Source of the DNA: Faecalibacterium sp. I3-3-89
GTDB taxonomy: Bacteria > Bacillota > Clostridia > Oscillospirales > Ruminococcaceae
Direction of reading: 5' to 3'
DNA: 64,000 nt
Assembly: GCF_023347275.1 (NCBI RefSeq)
Contig: NZ_CP094468.1
Coordinates: 558,001 to 622,000 of the forward strand
Below the pieces are notes generated by a model, which did no database searches, was not told the DNA's origin, and saw only the letters and a program-made list of their open reading frames with translations. The position numbers were made by a program, and so were the translations under genes. Shown here one piece after another: positions 25,035-34,065 of the stretch. Positions within the stretch are counted from its first letter, which is position 1. Every line of letters starts with the position of its first letter.

Positions 25035-26963
25035 TTAGTTTTCGGCCAGATTGCCGGTGTAGAGCTGGTAATACTTGCCCTTTTTGGCGATCAGCTCGTC
25101 GTGGTTGCCGCGTTCAATGATGCGGCCCTGCTCGAGCACCACGATGCAGTCCGCGTTGCGGACAGTGGAGAGGCGGTGGGCGATGACGAAGCTGGTGCGG
25201 CCATACATGAGGCCGTCCATGCCGCGCTGCACCAGAGCCTCGGTGCGGGTGTCGATGGAAGAAGTAGCCTCGTCGAGGATGAGCACCGGCGGGTCAGCGA
25301 CCGCTGCGCGGGCGATGGCCAGCAGCTGACGCTGGCCCTGCGACAGGTTCGCGCCGTCGCCGGTCAGCATGGTGTTGTAGCCGTCGGGCAGACGCTTGAT
25401 AAAGCCATCGGCGTTGGCCAGACGGGCGGCGGCGATGCACTCCTCATCGGAGGCATCCAGCCGACCATAGCGGATGTTCTCCATGACCGTGCCGGTGAAC
25501 AGGTGGGTGTCCTGCAGCACGATGCCCAGAGAGCGGCGGAGGTCGGATTTCCGGATCTTCTGGATGTTGATGCCGTCGTACCGGATCTTGCCGTCCTGAA
25601 TGTCGTAGAAGCGGTTGATGAGGTTGGTGATGGTGGTCTTGCCGGCACCGGTGGAGCCGACAAAGGCGATCTTCTGGCCCGGACGGCCATAGAGGTTGAT
25701 GTCATGGAGGACGGTCTTGTCCGGCAGATAGCCGAAATCGACGTCGGTAAAGGTGATGTCGCCCTCCAGCTTGTGGTAGGTGGTGGTGCCGTCGTGGTGG
25801 GGGTGCTTCCACGCCCAGATACCGGTGCGTTCGCTGGTCTCCACGAGGGCGTCATCCTTATCATACTTGGCGTTGACAAGGGTGACATAGCCCTCGTCGG
25901 TCTCGCTGGGTTCATCCATCATCTTGAAGATGCGCTCTGCACCGGCCAGCGCCATGATGATACTGTTGGCCTGCATGGATACCTGACTGATGGGCATATT
26001 GAAGCTCTTGTTCAGGGCGAGGAAGGCCATGACGGTGCCCAGCGTCACGCTGCCGACGCCGCTGACGGCCATGGCTGCGCCCGCCAGAGCGCAGATGGCA
26101 TAGCTGATGTTGCCCAGCTGGGCAGTGACGGGCATGATGATGTTGGCAAAGCTGTTGGCCTGCTTGGCGCTGTCCTTGAGCTTATCGTTCAGCTCGCGGA
26201 AGCCCTCGAGGGTCTTCTGCTCGTGGGTAAAGACCTTGACGACCTTCTGGCCCTCCATCATCTCTTCGATGTAGCCGTTCACCTTGCCGAGGTCGCGCTG
26301 CTGGGCGATGAAGAACTTGCCGCTCTGCTGGGTGATCTTCTTGGAGCAGAACATCATCAGGGCCACCATCAGCATGGTGACGATGGTGAGCTGCCAGCTC
26401 AGCATACACATGCTGGCAAAGACGGAAACGATGGTGATGGCGCTGGACACCAGCTGGGGGATGCTCTGGCTGAGCATCTGGCGGAGGGTATCCACGTCGT
26501 TGGTGTAGACGGACATGATGTCGCCGTGGGGATGGGTGTCAAAGTAGCGGATGGGCAGGCTCTCCATGTGGGTGAAGAGCTGGATGCGCAGGTTGCGCAG
26601 GGTGCCCTGCGTGACGTTGACCATGATGCGGGCATTGAGCCATGCGGCGAGGATGCCCACCACATAGATGCAGCCCACCCGCATCAGTGCACCGGCCAGC
26701 GGCGCAAAGCTGGGGTCTTGCTGCTGGGTCATGGGGATGATATAGTCGTCGATAAGGGTCTGGAGGAACAGGCTGGCCTGCACGTTGGCCAGTGCGCTGA
26801 CCACGATGCAGATGAGCACGAGGATGCAGTGGGGCAGATAGTGCTGGAACACCTCTGCCATGATGCGCTTGAGCAGTCTGCCCGGGTTTTCGACCTTCGG
26901 ACGCGGGCCTCCCATGCCGCGGGGGCCGGGGCCGTGGACGACCTTTGCTTTCTGTTCTGCCAT
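25035..26963 (-). CDS. Heterodimeric ABC exporter, catalytically competent half
   Basis: The 642-residue subunit has six membrane helices (about 40-330) and an ABC domain. Walker A is GSTGAGKTT, the signature is LSQGQRQ, and Walker B with catalytic Glu is LILDEATSSID. The H-loop is FVIAHRLST. Compared with its partner it keeps the Glu and His, so it supplies the active ATP site, as in TM287/288-type exporters. It overlaps the partner by one base (TAATG). The basic, proline-rich N-terminal extension is about 30 residues. Likely cargo is a drug, lipid or peptide; MarR control fits drug export. Confidence 0.92.
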   Translation of the reverse strand: MAEQKAKVVHGPGPRGMGGPRPKVENPGRLLKRIMAEVFQHYLPHCILVLICIVVSALANVQASLFLQTLIDDYIIPMTQQQDPSFAPLAGALMRVGCIYVVGILAAWLNARIMVNVTQGTLRNLRIQLFTHMESLPIRYFDTHPHGDIMSVYTNDVDTLRQMLSQSIPQLVSSAITIVSVFASMCMLSWQLTIVTMLMVALMMFCSKKITQQSGKFFIAQQRDLGKVNGYIEEMMEGQKVVKVFTHEQKTLEGFRELNDKLKDSAKQANSFANIIMPVTAQLGNISYAICALAGAAMAVSGVGSVTLGTVMAFLALNKSFNMPISQVSMQANSIIMALAGAERIFKMMDEPSETDEGYVTLVNAKYDKDDALVETSERTGIWAWKHPHHDGTTTYHKLEGDITFTDVDFGYLPDKTVLHDINLYGRPGQKIAFVGSTGAGKTTITNLINRFYDIQDGKIRYDGINIQKIRKSDLRRSLGIVLQDTHLFTGTVMENIRYGRLDASDEECIAAARLANADGFIKRLPDGYNTMLTGDGANLSQGQRQLLAIARAAVADPPVLILDEATSSIDTRTEALVQRGMDGLMYGRTSFVIAHRLSTVRNADCIVVLEQGRIIERGNHDELIAKKGKYYQLYTGNLAEN

Positions 26964-28717
26964 TACTGCTCACCTCCCTGCTTGTCGAAGTCGCCGCTGC
27001 CGCCCTGTGTCTGGCTGTTGTAGACTTCCTGATAGATCGTGTTGGTCTTCAGCAGCTCCTCGTGGGTGCCCAGACCGTTGATCTGGCCATTGTCCAGCAC
27101 AAGGATGCGGTCGGCATCCTGCACCGAGGAGATGCGCTGTGCGATGATGATCTTGGTGGTGCCGGGAATCTCTTCCCGGAAGGCCTTCCGGATCTTTGCG
27201 TCGGTGGCGGTATCCACGGCGCTGGTGGAGTCGTCGAGGATCAGGATCTTCGGCTTGCGCAGTAGGGCGCGGGCGATGGTCAGGCGCTGCTTCTGGCCGC
27301 CGGACACGTTGGAGCCGCCCTGCTCGATCCAAGTGTTGTACTTGTCCGGGAAGCGCTCAATGAACTCATCGGCGCAGGCCAGCTTGGCCATCCGGATGCA
27401 CTCTTCCTCGCTGGCGTTCTCGTTGCCCCAGCGGAGGTTGTCGAGGATGGTGCCGGAGAACAGGACGTTCTTCTGGAGCACCATGGAGACCTCCCGACGG
27501 AGGACATTGAGGTCGTAGTCCCGGACATCCACGCCGCCCACGCTGACGGTGCCGCTTTCGGCGTCGTACAAGCGGGGGATGAGCTGCACCAGACTGGACT
27601 TTGCGCTGCCGGTGCCGCCGATGATGCCCAGCGTCTCGCCGGGCCGGATGTCGAAGGTGATGTCGTTCAGGACGGGCTGGCCTGCACCATGCTTATACTT
27701 GAAGGAGACATGGTCGAAGCGGATGCTGCCGTCCTTGACCTCCTGCACCGGGGCCTTGGCCGGGGGCAGGTCGGTCTTTTCGTCCAGGACCTCGACGATA
27801 CGCTTGGCGGAGGCAGCGGACATGGAGATCATGACGAAAGCCATGCTCAGCATCATCAGGGCCATCAGGATGTTCATGATGTAGCCGAACAGGGCGTTCA
27901 GCTGGCCGGTGGTCAGTGCGCCGTGGAGGATGTACTTTGCGCCGAACCAGCTCAGGGCGATGTTGCAGCCATAGATGGCCGTCAACATGGCGGGGTTGTT
28001 GAAGCTCAGGCGGCTCTCGGCGTTGACGAACTGCTGGTACAGACCCTCGCAGGCCTTGGTGTACTTCTCGTTCTCAAAGCCCTCGCGGACGAAGCTCTTG
28101 ACCACGCGGATGGCAGAGACATTCTCCTGCACCGAGGCGTTCAGGTTGTCGTAGTTCTTGAAGACCCGGTCGAAGATCTTGAAGGTGGGCACCATGATGC
28201 TGGCCAGTACAGCCAGAAGGAAGGCGATAGCCACCACGAAGATGAGAGTCAGCGGGCCGCCGATGGAAAAGGCCATGATGAGGGCGAACACCAGATGGAC
28301 CGGGGCGCGCACACACATACGCTCCATCATCTGGAAGGCGTTCTGTAAGTTGGTCACGTCGGTGGTCATGCGGGTGACGAGGCCGGCGGTGGAGAATTTG
28401 TCGATGTTGGAGAAGGAGTAGTGCTGGATGTTCTCGTACATCGCATCGCGCAGGTTGCCGGCGAAGCCGGTGGATGCCTCGGCGGCATACTTGCCCGCCA
28501 GAATGCCCAGCAGCAGAGCAATGGCCGCCACTGCGAAGGTGAGCAGGCCATACTTGAGGATGGCGTTCATATCGCCTTTTGCAATGCCAAGGTCGATGAT
28601 GAAGGCCATGATGGTGGGCAGCAGGATGTCCATGACGGCTTCCAGCGCAGAAAACATCGGTGTCAGGATCGCGGCGCGCTTATACTCGCCCAGATGAGAC
28701 ACAAGTTTTTTTATCAT
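26963..28717 (-). CDS. Heterodimeric ABC exporter, degenerate-site half
   Basis: The 584-residue subunit has six membrane helices and an ABC domain with Walker A GGTGSAKSS and signature NVSGGQKQR. Walker B is LILDDSTSAVD, with Asp in place of the catalytic Glu, and the H-loop is IIIAQRISS, with Gln in place of His. These are the hallmarks of a degenerate ATP site in heterodimeric exporters, where the partner carries the hydrolytic residues. It is the promoter-proximal gene, preceded by GGAGG and by an operator-containing promoter next to the MarR gene. Confidence 0.92.
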   Translation of the reverse strand: MIKKLVSHLGEYKRAAILTPMFSALEAVMDILLPTIMAFIIDLGIAKGDMNAILKYGLLTFAVAAIALLLGILAGKYAAEASTGFAGNLRDAMYENIQHYSFSNIDKFSTAGLVTRMTTDVTNLQNAFQMMERMCVRAPVHLVFALIMAFSIGGPLTLIFVVAIAFLLAVLASIMVPTFKIFDRVFKNYDNLNASVQENVSAIRVVKSFVREGFENEKYTKACEGLYQQFVNAESRLSFNNPAMLTAIYGCNIALSWFGAKYILHGALTTGQLNALFGYIMNILMALMMLSMAFVMISMSAASAKRIVEVLDEKTDLPPAKAPVQEVKDGSIRFDHVSFKYKHGAGQPVLNDITFDIRPGETLGIIGGTGSAKSSLVQLIPRLYDAESGTVSVGGVDVRDYDLNVLRREVSMVLQKNVLFSGTILDNLRWGNENASEEECIRMAKLACADEFIERFPDKYNTWIEQGGSNVSGGQKQRLTIARALLRKPKILILDDSTSAVDTATDAKIRKAFREEIPGTTKIIIAQRISSVQDADRILVLDNGQINGLGTHEELLKTNTIYQEVYNSQTQGGSGDFDKQGGEQ

Positions 28718-28737
28718 CTGTGGAACCTCCTTTGAAT

Positions 28738-28784
28738 AATTGTTTGGTACGGAACAATTTTATACAAAACAATTTTAATGTCAA
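28738..28784 (-). promoter_or_regulatory. Promoter and MarR-type operator of the ABC exporter
   Basis: On the minus strand TTGACA (28784-28779), 16 bp and TAAAAT (28762-28757) form the promoter. The perfect inverted repeat AATTGTT-N8-AACAATT (28738-28759) overlaps the -10, as expected of a MarR-family operator that blocks polymerase. Confidence 0.75.
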
Positions 28785-28822
28785 TGCTTTTTTCAAAGTT
28801 TCGGAAAAAGTTCATATTTGTT

Positions 28823-29302
28823 TCACTTCAAGCCCAGATATAGTTTATTCAGCAGCCGCAGCAGCTCGGTGTTCTCTTCTTCCGTCAGCAGGCCGGCGAC
28901 GTATTCGTCGGTCTGGTGGAGGGCGAGCATGGTATTTTCGTGGAACTGGCGGCCCTTTTCGGTGAGCACCAGCTGCTTGAGGCGGGCGTCCTGCGCGACG
29001 CTCTGACGGGCGATGTAGCCCTTGCGCTCCATGAGCTGTAAAATATTGGTGACGGTGGAGCGGGTGATGGAGAACTCCCGCTCGATGTCCCGCTGGAACA
29101 CGGGGGTGTCGGAGTTCCGGTAGAGGTACTCCATGATCCAGCCGTGCATGGGTGTCACGGCCTCCACGCCGTTGGCGCGGGAGATCTGGCCGATCCTGCG
29201 GAAGATGAGATTGTTCACCCGGCGCAGCTGGGCCGGGATGACCTGCGGAGTCTCCCAAGGCGGTGCGACAGGAGTGCAGCAAGGCTCGATTTCTTTACAC
29301 AT
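28823..29302 (-). CDS. MarR-family transcriptional regulator
   Basis: The 159-residue winged-helix protein has the recognition region DIEREFSITRSTVTNILQLMERKGYI near 77-102, followed by the wing with DARLKQLVLTEKG. Helices at both ends would form the dimer interface. It lies upstream of the ABC exporter in the same direction, so it probably represses exporter and itself. The second ATG (29302) has AGAAGG at correct spacing; the ATG at 29311 is inside the RBS. Two Cys near residue 8 (EPCC) could be redox-sensitive. Confidence 0.88.
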   Translation of the reverse strand: MCKEIEPCCTPVAPPWETPQVIPAQLRRVNNLIFRRIGQISRANGVEAVTPMHGWIMEYLYRNSDTPVFQRDIEREFSITRSTVTNILQLMERKGYIARQSVAQDARLKQLVLTEKGRQFHENTMLALHQTDEYVAGLLTEEENTELLRLLNKLYLGLK

Positions 29303-29355
29303 AGTTATCATCCTTCTGTTCGTTATATGGCAGAGCTGTGAATGTTCGGAGGTCG

Positions 29356-29385
29356 AACTGTTTCACATAAAACTGTTTGATACAG
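29356..29385. promoter_or_regulatory. Repeated AACTGTTT sites upstream of the MarR gene
   Basis: AACTGTTT occurs at 29356-29363 and 29371-29378, 15 bp apart, and the second continues as CTGT-N5-ACAG. The half-site resembles the TTGTTTGGTAC element in the exporter operator, consistent with autoregulation. Confidence 0.45.
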
Positions 29386-29401
29386 GACTATTATGGACCA
29401 A

Positions 29402-29427
29402 AAAAAGAGGGCTGTCAACCCTCTTTT
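29402..29427 (-). terminator. Terminator of the glycerophosphodiesterase gene
   Basis: AGAGGG/CCCTCT arms with a 7-base loop are followed on the minus strand by seven T. Confidence 0.8.
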
Positions 29428-29431
29428 GCGC

Positions 29432-30430
29432 CTAGTCCCACCGGCCCAGCCCTGTCAGGATGGCGATGGCGACTTCGGGCTTGTTTGTGACCACGAGTTC
29501 CGGGTCGAGCCGGAACAGCTGGCGCAGGTCATCCCGGCTGTCGTTGCCCACCGGCCACGGCGCGACCTTGAAGCCGTGGGCGTGGGCGTTGGAGATCAGG
29601 TCTTTGTCCCGGAAAAAGGCGTGGTACTCCGGCCCGATGTAGTCCACCGGAAAGCTGAACTGTGCGACGTAATTCACGAAATCGGTCTGGTAGTAATACT
29701 GCTGTAAGATCTGGGCCAGATTCATGCCGGGGAAGATGGAGTAGAGGAAATCGAGGCGGTCTTTCAGATAATAAAGAAGGATGCTGTTCTCCTCGTCGAG
29801 GCTGTTGGGGTCTTCCAGCAGGGCTGCCGCTTCGCTGAGGGCCTGCGGGCTGGAAAGCTTCTCTGCGAGAGGGTCGGTCTTCTTGAGGCCCAGCTTTTCC
29901 CAGAAGGTGGCGGGCTGGACGAGCTGGGACTCGGGGCTGGAGGTCATGGCACAGATGGCCATCTGGGGCATCCGCTCCTTCACCCGGCGGAGGGCACCGT
30001 ACTCGAAGGCCGTGATGACGGCCTTTTCTTCCAGTCCCGCGTCGAGGACGGCGTCGATGACCCGGTCTGCGATCTCCTCGTCCCGGTCGAAGTAGGGCTT
30101 CAGCTCGATGTGGATCATCTGGAAGCCCTGCGCGACATCCAGCACCTCTTCGAGGGTGGGAATCTGCTCGCCTGCGTACTCGGGGCTTTTCCAGCTGCCG
30201 AAATCCAGCTTCCGCAGCTCGTCGAAGGTCATGTCCGGGATGTTGCCGTGGACGCCGGCCTTGAGGTCGGTGAAGTAGTCATGGGCCACCACAAGGTGAC
30301 GATCCTTGGTGAGCTGGACGTCGCACTCGAAGCCGTCTGCGCCCAGCGTCTTGGCCAGACGGAAGGACGTCAGCGTGTTTTCGGGTGCCAGATGGGACGC
30401 GCCGCGATGGGCGATAATGAGAGGGCGCAT
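29432..30430 (-). CDS. Glycerophosphodiester phosphodiesterase
   Basis: The 332-residue GDPD barrel has AHRGASHLAPENT near 7-19 (catalytic His and Glu), FECDVQLTKDRHLVVAHD near 35-52 (metal Asp and second catalytic His) and HIELKPY near 107. It hydrolyses glycerophosphodiesters to glycerol 3-phosphate and an alcohol, or cleaves related lipids. An insertion of about 80 residues (about 165-245) is longer than in UgpQ-type enzymes. No signal peptide is present, so it is cytoplasmic. ATG 30430 has AAGGAG 8 bp upstream. Confidence 0.9.
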   Translation of the reverse strand: MRPLIIAHRGASHLAPENTLTSFRLAKTLGADGFECDVQLTKDRHLVVAHDYFTDLKAGVHGNIPDMTFDELRKLDFGSWKSPEYAGEQIPTLEEVLDVAQGFQMIHIELKPYFDRDEEIADRVIDAVLDAGLEEKAVITAFEYGALRRVKERMPQMAICAMTSSPESQLVQPATFWEKLGLKKTDPLAEKLSSPQALSEAAALLEDPNSLDEENSILLYYLKDRLDFLYSIFPGMNLAQILQQYYYQTDFVNYVAQFSFPVDYIGPEYHAFFRDKDLISNAHAHGFKVAPWPVGNDSRDDLRQLFRLDPELVVTNKPEVAIAILTGLGRWD

Positions 30431-30690
30431 GGGCAAAGCTCCTTAGAAGACAGATTATTGAAAAAAATACTACCGTACATGATACACGTTTTCACAAATT
30501 CCGTCAATGACGGCGCTTCACAGGAGGAGAAGAAGGGCGAAAGTACGACTTTTATCGTCAAAACGACGAAAAAATAAGCTGGATTTTAGCACTTTTCACG
30601 AGAAAAAACCAAAAATCGGCCCATTTCTCTCCTATCTGTTTCTTCCCAACGGACAATTCCTATGGTAAGATTATAGTGTAATGAATGGAC
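30431..30690. other. A+T-rich intergenic region without a gene
   Basis: These 260 bases between the phosphodiesterase start and the MITE-like repeat contain no convincing reading frame. They have A-runs and small direct repeats and probably hold the upstream signals of the phosphodiesterase gene. TATAGT at 30,673 could be a -10 toward purC but has no good -35. Confidence 0.5.
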
Positions 30691-30824
30691 AACCTCTCCG
30701 TCACGCCTGCGGCGTGCCACCTCCCCTAACGAGGGGAGGCCTTGGCATTCCGCAAAGCCTTATCTCTTCGCCAGAGGCTCCCCTCGATAGGGGAGCTGTC
30801 GAGCGATAGCGAGACTGAGAGGTT
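30691..30824. repeat. MITE-like interspersed repeat, copy 2
   Basis: This 134-bp unit has ends AACCTCTCCGTCA and TGAGAGGTT and the same internal CTCCCC/GGGGAG hairpins as copy 1. It lies 50 bp upstream of purC, so purC must be transcribed through it or from a promoter within or left of it. Confidence 0.8.
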
Positions 30825-30877
30825 TTCCCCAATGACGAAAAGATACCTACGGAATAAGGGAAATGGAGAGTTTTGCT

Positions 30878-31747
30878 ATGACTGAGTTCAAGCCCATCAA
30901 GGAAGGCAAGGTCCGCGAGATCTACGACAACGGCGACAGCCTCATCATGGTCGCCACCGACCGCATCTCTGCATTTGATGTTATCTTAAAGAATAAAGTC
31001 ACCAACAAGGGCAAGGTGCTCACCCAGATGAGCAAGTTCTGGTTCGACTACACCCGCGACCTGCTGCCCAACCATATGCTGAGCGTGGACGTGAAGGAGA
31101 TGCCGGAGTTCTTCCAGCAGCCCCAGTACGAGGGCCGCAGCATGATGTGCCGCAAGCTGACCATGCTGCCCGTCGAGTGCATCGTCCGCGGCTACATCAC
31201 CGGCAGTGGCTGGGCCAGCTACCAGAAGACCGGCAAGGTCTGCGGCATCCAGCTGCCCGAGGGCCTGCAGGAGTCCGAGAAGCTGCCCGAGCCGATCTAC
31301 ACCCCCTCCACCAAGGCCGAGATCGGCGATCACGACGAGAATATCTCCTACGAGCAGAGCATCGATGTGCTGGAAAAGCAGTTCCCCGGCCACGGCGAGG
31401 AGTACGCCACCAAGCTGCGCGACTACACCATCGCCCTGTATAAGAAGTGCGCCGAGTACGCCCTCTCCCGCGGCATCATCATCGCTGATACCAAGTTCGA
31501 GTTCGGTCTGGACGAGAATGGCAATGTCATCCTCGGCGACGAGATGCTGACCCCCGATTCCTCCCGCTTCTGGCCGCTGGAGGGCTACGAGGCAGGCCAC
31601 GGCCAGCCCTCCTTCGACAAGCAGTTCGTCCGCAACTGGCTCAAGGCCAACCCCGACAGCGATTACGACCTGCCGCAGGACGTCATCGACAAGACCATCG
31701 CCAAATATGAGGAAGCCTACGAGATGCTGACCGGCAAGAAGCTGTAA
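30878..31747 (+). CDS. purC: Phosphoribosylaminoimidazole-succinocarboxamide synthase PurC
   Basis: The 289-residue SAICAR synthetase has KPIKEGKVREIYD near residue 5, VATDRISAFDV near 25, the signature ECIVRGYITGSGWASYQ near 92-108, and IIIADTKFEFGLD near 200 with LTPDSSRFWP near 224. It joins aspartate to CAIR using ATP in purine synthesis. The length fits the bacterial/eukaryotic-type long form. ATG 30878 with GGAG 9 bp upstream is preferred over ATG 30863. It stands alone, away from other pur genes, and no purine riboswitch was seen upstream. Confidence 0.96.
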   Translation: MTEFKPIKEGKVREIYDNGDSLIMVATDRISAFDVILKNKVTNKGKVLTQMSKFWFDYTRDLLPNHMLSVDVKEMPEFFQQPQYEGRSMMCRKLTMLPVECIVRGYITGSGWASYQKTGKVCGIQLPEGLQESEKLPEPIYTPSTKAEIGDHDENISYEQSIDVLEKQFPGHGEEYATKLRDYTIALYKKCAEYALSRGIIIADTKFEFGLDENGNVILGDEMLTPDSSRFWPLEGYEAGHGQPSFDKQFVRNWLKANPDSDYDLPQDVIDKTIAKYEEAYEMLTGKKL

Positions 31748-31768
31748 GGCTCCCGGAAATTCCGACCA

Positions 31769-31805
31769 CCGCCCGCTTTGGGGAAGACCAGAGCGGGCGG
31801 TTTTT
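31769..31805 (+). terminator. Terminator of purC
   Basis: A 9-bp CCGCCCGCT/AGCGGGCGG stem (31769-31777 with 31792-31800) is followed by five T. Confidence 0.92.
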
Positions 31806-31825
31806 GCGTTGCGGTGTTTTACCTC

Positions 31826-31854
31826 TTGAACAGGGCGGTGGGTGGTGTTACAAT
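31826..31854 (+). promoter_or_regulatory. Promoter of the first YitT gene
   Basis: TTGAAC (31826-31831), a 17-bp spacer and TACAAT (31849-31854) lie 79 bp before the start codon. Confidence 0.75.
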
Positions 31855-31933
31855 AGCACAAGAAACGGGCACATTTTCGTCCCTTTGGTGTAAGAAAAAG
31901 GAAGCCGTGCGGACGGCGAAAGGAAACAGTCAA

Positions 31934-32803
31934 ATGGAGATCAGCACGCGGGAGAAACTCTTGCAGACCATCAGCAGGTACATCATCATCACCCTGAGCA
32001 TCAGCATCATGACCATCGGCGTATACTTCTTCAAATTCCCCAACAACTTCGTCTTCGGCGGCGTGACCGGCGGCGCAGCCCTTGTGGCAAAGCTCACCCC
32101 CCTGTCGGCCTCGGCCTTCTCGTCGTGGGCAAACGTCATCCTGCTCGTTCTGGGCTGGATCTTTCTCGGCAGGAATTTTGCCATCAGCACCGGCTGGGCC
32201 ACCGTCGTTATGAATGTGGAGCTGGCCGTGTTCGAAAAATATGTTCCCCTCAGCGGCCCTCTGTCCGACCAGCCCATGCTGGATCTGGTCTTCGCCATCG
32301 CCCTGCCTGCCATCGCGTCGGCCCTGCTCTTCAATGTGGGCGCCTCCTCTGGCGGCACCGATGTCATCGCCCTTATCCTGAAAAAATATACCCATATGCA
32401 GAACACCGGCGAGGCCCTCTTCATCACCGACCTTGCCATGGTGCTGGCAGCCTGCTTCGTGTTCGACCTCTACACCGCCCTTTACTCCTTCGTGGGTCTG
32501 ACGGTGAAGAGCCTTGTCGTCGATGCGGTGCTGGAACAGATGAAGATGTGCAAGGCTATCCTCATCATCTGCGACGACAAGGACCCCATCTGTGACTTCG
32601 TCATGCGTAAGCTGGTGCGCGGTGCCACCTACACCCCCTGCTACGGTGCCTACACCGACCGCCCTCACTACATGATCTATACCACCCTTACCCACCGCGA
32701 GGCCCTGCAGTTACAGGCCTTTATCCACAAAGAGAACCTCAACGCCTTCATCTCGATGCTCAGCACCACCGAGGTGTTCGGCAAGGGCTTCAATCACGCA
32801 TAA
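31934..32803 (+). CDS. YitT-family membrane protein (paralog 1)
   Basis: The 289-residue protein has five membrane helices (about 15-190), the YitT hallmark GVYFFKFPNNFVFGGVTGGA near 27 and NVGASSGGTDVIALILKKY near 135. A soluble C-terminal DUF2179-type domain (about 200-289) follows. Function of the family is not established; some members are suspected transporters. ATG 31934 with AAAGGA is chosen; the frame is open further upstream but across the promoter. A closely related paralog is at 36,716. Confidence 0.88.
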   Translation: MEISTREKLLQTISRYIIITLSISIMTIGVYFFKFPNNFVFGGVTGGAALVAKLTPLSASAFSSWANVILLVLGWIFLGRNFAISTGWATVVMNVELAVFEKYVPLSGPLSDQPMLDLVFAIALPAIASALLFNVGASSGGTDVIALILKKYTHMQNTGEALFITDLAMVLAACFVFDLYTALYSFVGLTVKSLVVDAVLEQMKMCKAILIICDDKDPICDFVMRKLVRGATYTPCYGAYTDRPHYMIYTTLTHREALQLQAFIHKENLNAFISMLSTTEVFGKGFNHA

Positions 32804-32819
32804 AAATAATCAGCAGGAT

Positions 32820-32869
32820 AAGCACACCTATGTCATTCCTCGGAGAGAAATGATGCAGATGTGCTTTTT
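32820..32869 (+). terminator. Terminator after the first YitT gene
   Basis: An AAGCACA/TGTGCTT stem (32820-32826 with 32860-32866) with further inner pairing is followed by T-rich sequence. Confidence 0.65.
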
Positions 32870-32986
32870 CTTTGTTCTGCTTATTCAGCTCCACCCGCAG
32901 CAGCTTGGTGTCCTTGCCGCTGAGGATATCCTGTTGTCTTAACGGCATTGCCTGCAAAGGAGGGCTTTTTTGTTTGCGCTCAAATG

Positions 32987-32995
32987 TGCTATAAT
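32987..32995 (+). promoter_or_regulatory. Extended -10 promoter of the LysR gene
   Basis: TGCTATAAT is a consensus extended -10 located 40 bp before the LysR start; the -35 is only a T-rich stretch. Confidence 0.55.
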
Positions 32996-33034
32996 AAGAA
33001 AGATGTCGTTATTTGGTGAGGAGGCTGGAATCGA

Positions 33035-33961
33035 ATGGACTTAAAGGAGCAAAAGTACGTCTGCACCCTTGCGGAGTGCAAGAGCCTGACCCGCGCCTCG
33101 GAGCGGCTGTATATCTCGCAGCCCGCACTGAGTCTGTACATCAATAATGTGGAAAAGAATCTGGGGGCGCCGCTGTTCGAGCGGAATGGCCGGAAATTCG
33201 AGCTGACGTGGCTGGGCAAGCAGTATGTGGAAAAGGCTTCTCAGATGCTGGAGCTGGAGCGGCAGTTCGAGGCGGTGATGCGGCAGACGGAGCAGGAGAG
33301 TGCCGGGCAAGTGCGTATCGGTATCGCACAGCGGCGCGGCATCTGGTTTCTGCCTGCGGTGCTGTCGGTGTACGAGCGGGAGTGGCCGCAGGTGGATGTG
33401 GTCATCCGGGAAGGAAATCTGGCCGATTTGACCATCATGCTGAAAAAACGGGAGCTTGACCTTGTGGTGCTGAGCCAGAGCGATGTAACGTCCGAGATGG
33501 AGACTGTCCCACTGGGCATGGAAGATTTTCTGCTGATGGTGTCCGGAGACCATCCGCTGAACGAAAAGGCGGTTCCCGTCGAAGGCTCAAAGCTCGACTT
33601 CCTTGACCCGCACCTTCTGAGCGGTGAGACGATATTTCTGAACACCGAGATGCAGAGCGCCCGGCGGGTGGAAGAGAAGATCCTGAAAGATTACAAGGTC
33701 AAGCCGGGACGCATCCGGGTAGTACGCAATATGGAGCTTGGCGCACAGCTGGTGGCCGAGGGTCTGGGTGTGGGCTTTATCCGGCAGGGCTATCAGAAGA
33801 ACATCCACTATCCGAAGCCGGTGAAATACTACACCATTGATAGTTCCAAGTACGGACAGGATGTTGTGGTGGCCTACCGTCAGGATGTGGAGCTGACCAA
33901 ACCCATGCGAGCTATGATCATGCAGATGAAGGATGCGGCAGAGGAGTATTTGGAGTTCTGA
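33035..33961 (+). CDS. LysR-family transcriptional regulator
   Basis: The 308-residue regulator has an N-terminal winged helix (LTRASERLYISQPALSLYINNVEKNLGAPLFER, about 18-50) and a type 2 periplasmic-binding-like effector domain (about 90-300). It lies immediately upstream and in the same direction as the M20 amidohydrolase, YfcC and YitT genes, and so likely activates them in response to a metabolite. Its codon use is less GC-biased than its surroundings. A sigma-A-like promoter lies in the 104-bp gap to the amidohydrolase. Confidence 0.9.
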   Translation: MDLKEQKYVCTLAECKSLTRASERLYISQPALSLYINNVEKNLGAPLFERNGRKFELTWLGKQYVEKASQMLELERQFEAVMRQTEQESAGQVRIGIAQRRGIWFLPAVLSVYEREWPQVDVVIREGNLADLTIMLKKRELDLVVLSQSDVTSEMETVPLGMEDFLLMVSGDHPLNEKAVPVEGSKLDFLDPHLLSGETIFLNTEMQSARRVEEKILKDYKVKPGRIRVVRNMELGAQLVAEGLGVGFIRQGYQKNIHYPKPVKYYTIDSSKYGQDVVVAYRQDVELTKPMRAMIMQMKDAAEEYLEF

Positions 33962-34008
33962 TAAACTAAACATAAGAATTCCAAAATGAAGATATAATTT
34001 TTTCAAAA

Positions 34009-34037
34009 TGTACAAAGCGCCTCCGATTTGGTAAACT
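34009..34037 (+). promoter_or_regulatory. Promoter of the amidohydrolase operon
   Basis: TGTACA (34009-34014), 17 bp and TAAACT (34032-34037, preceded by TGG) lie 28 bp before the start. The A+T-rich stretch just upstream is a likely LysR binding area. Confidence 0.5.
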
Positions 34038-34065
34038 GAAAGTACCAAAAATGGAGGTGCTTATT

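Noticed and set aside
30431..30877. Purine riboswitch upstream of purC
   Set aside because: I looked for the conserved three-way-junction core before purC and found only A-rich sequence and the MITE-like repeat.
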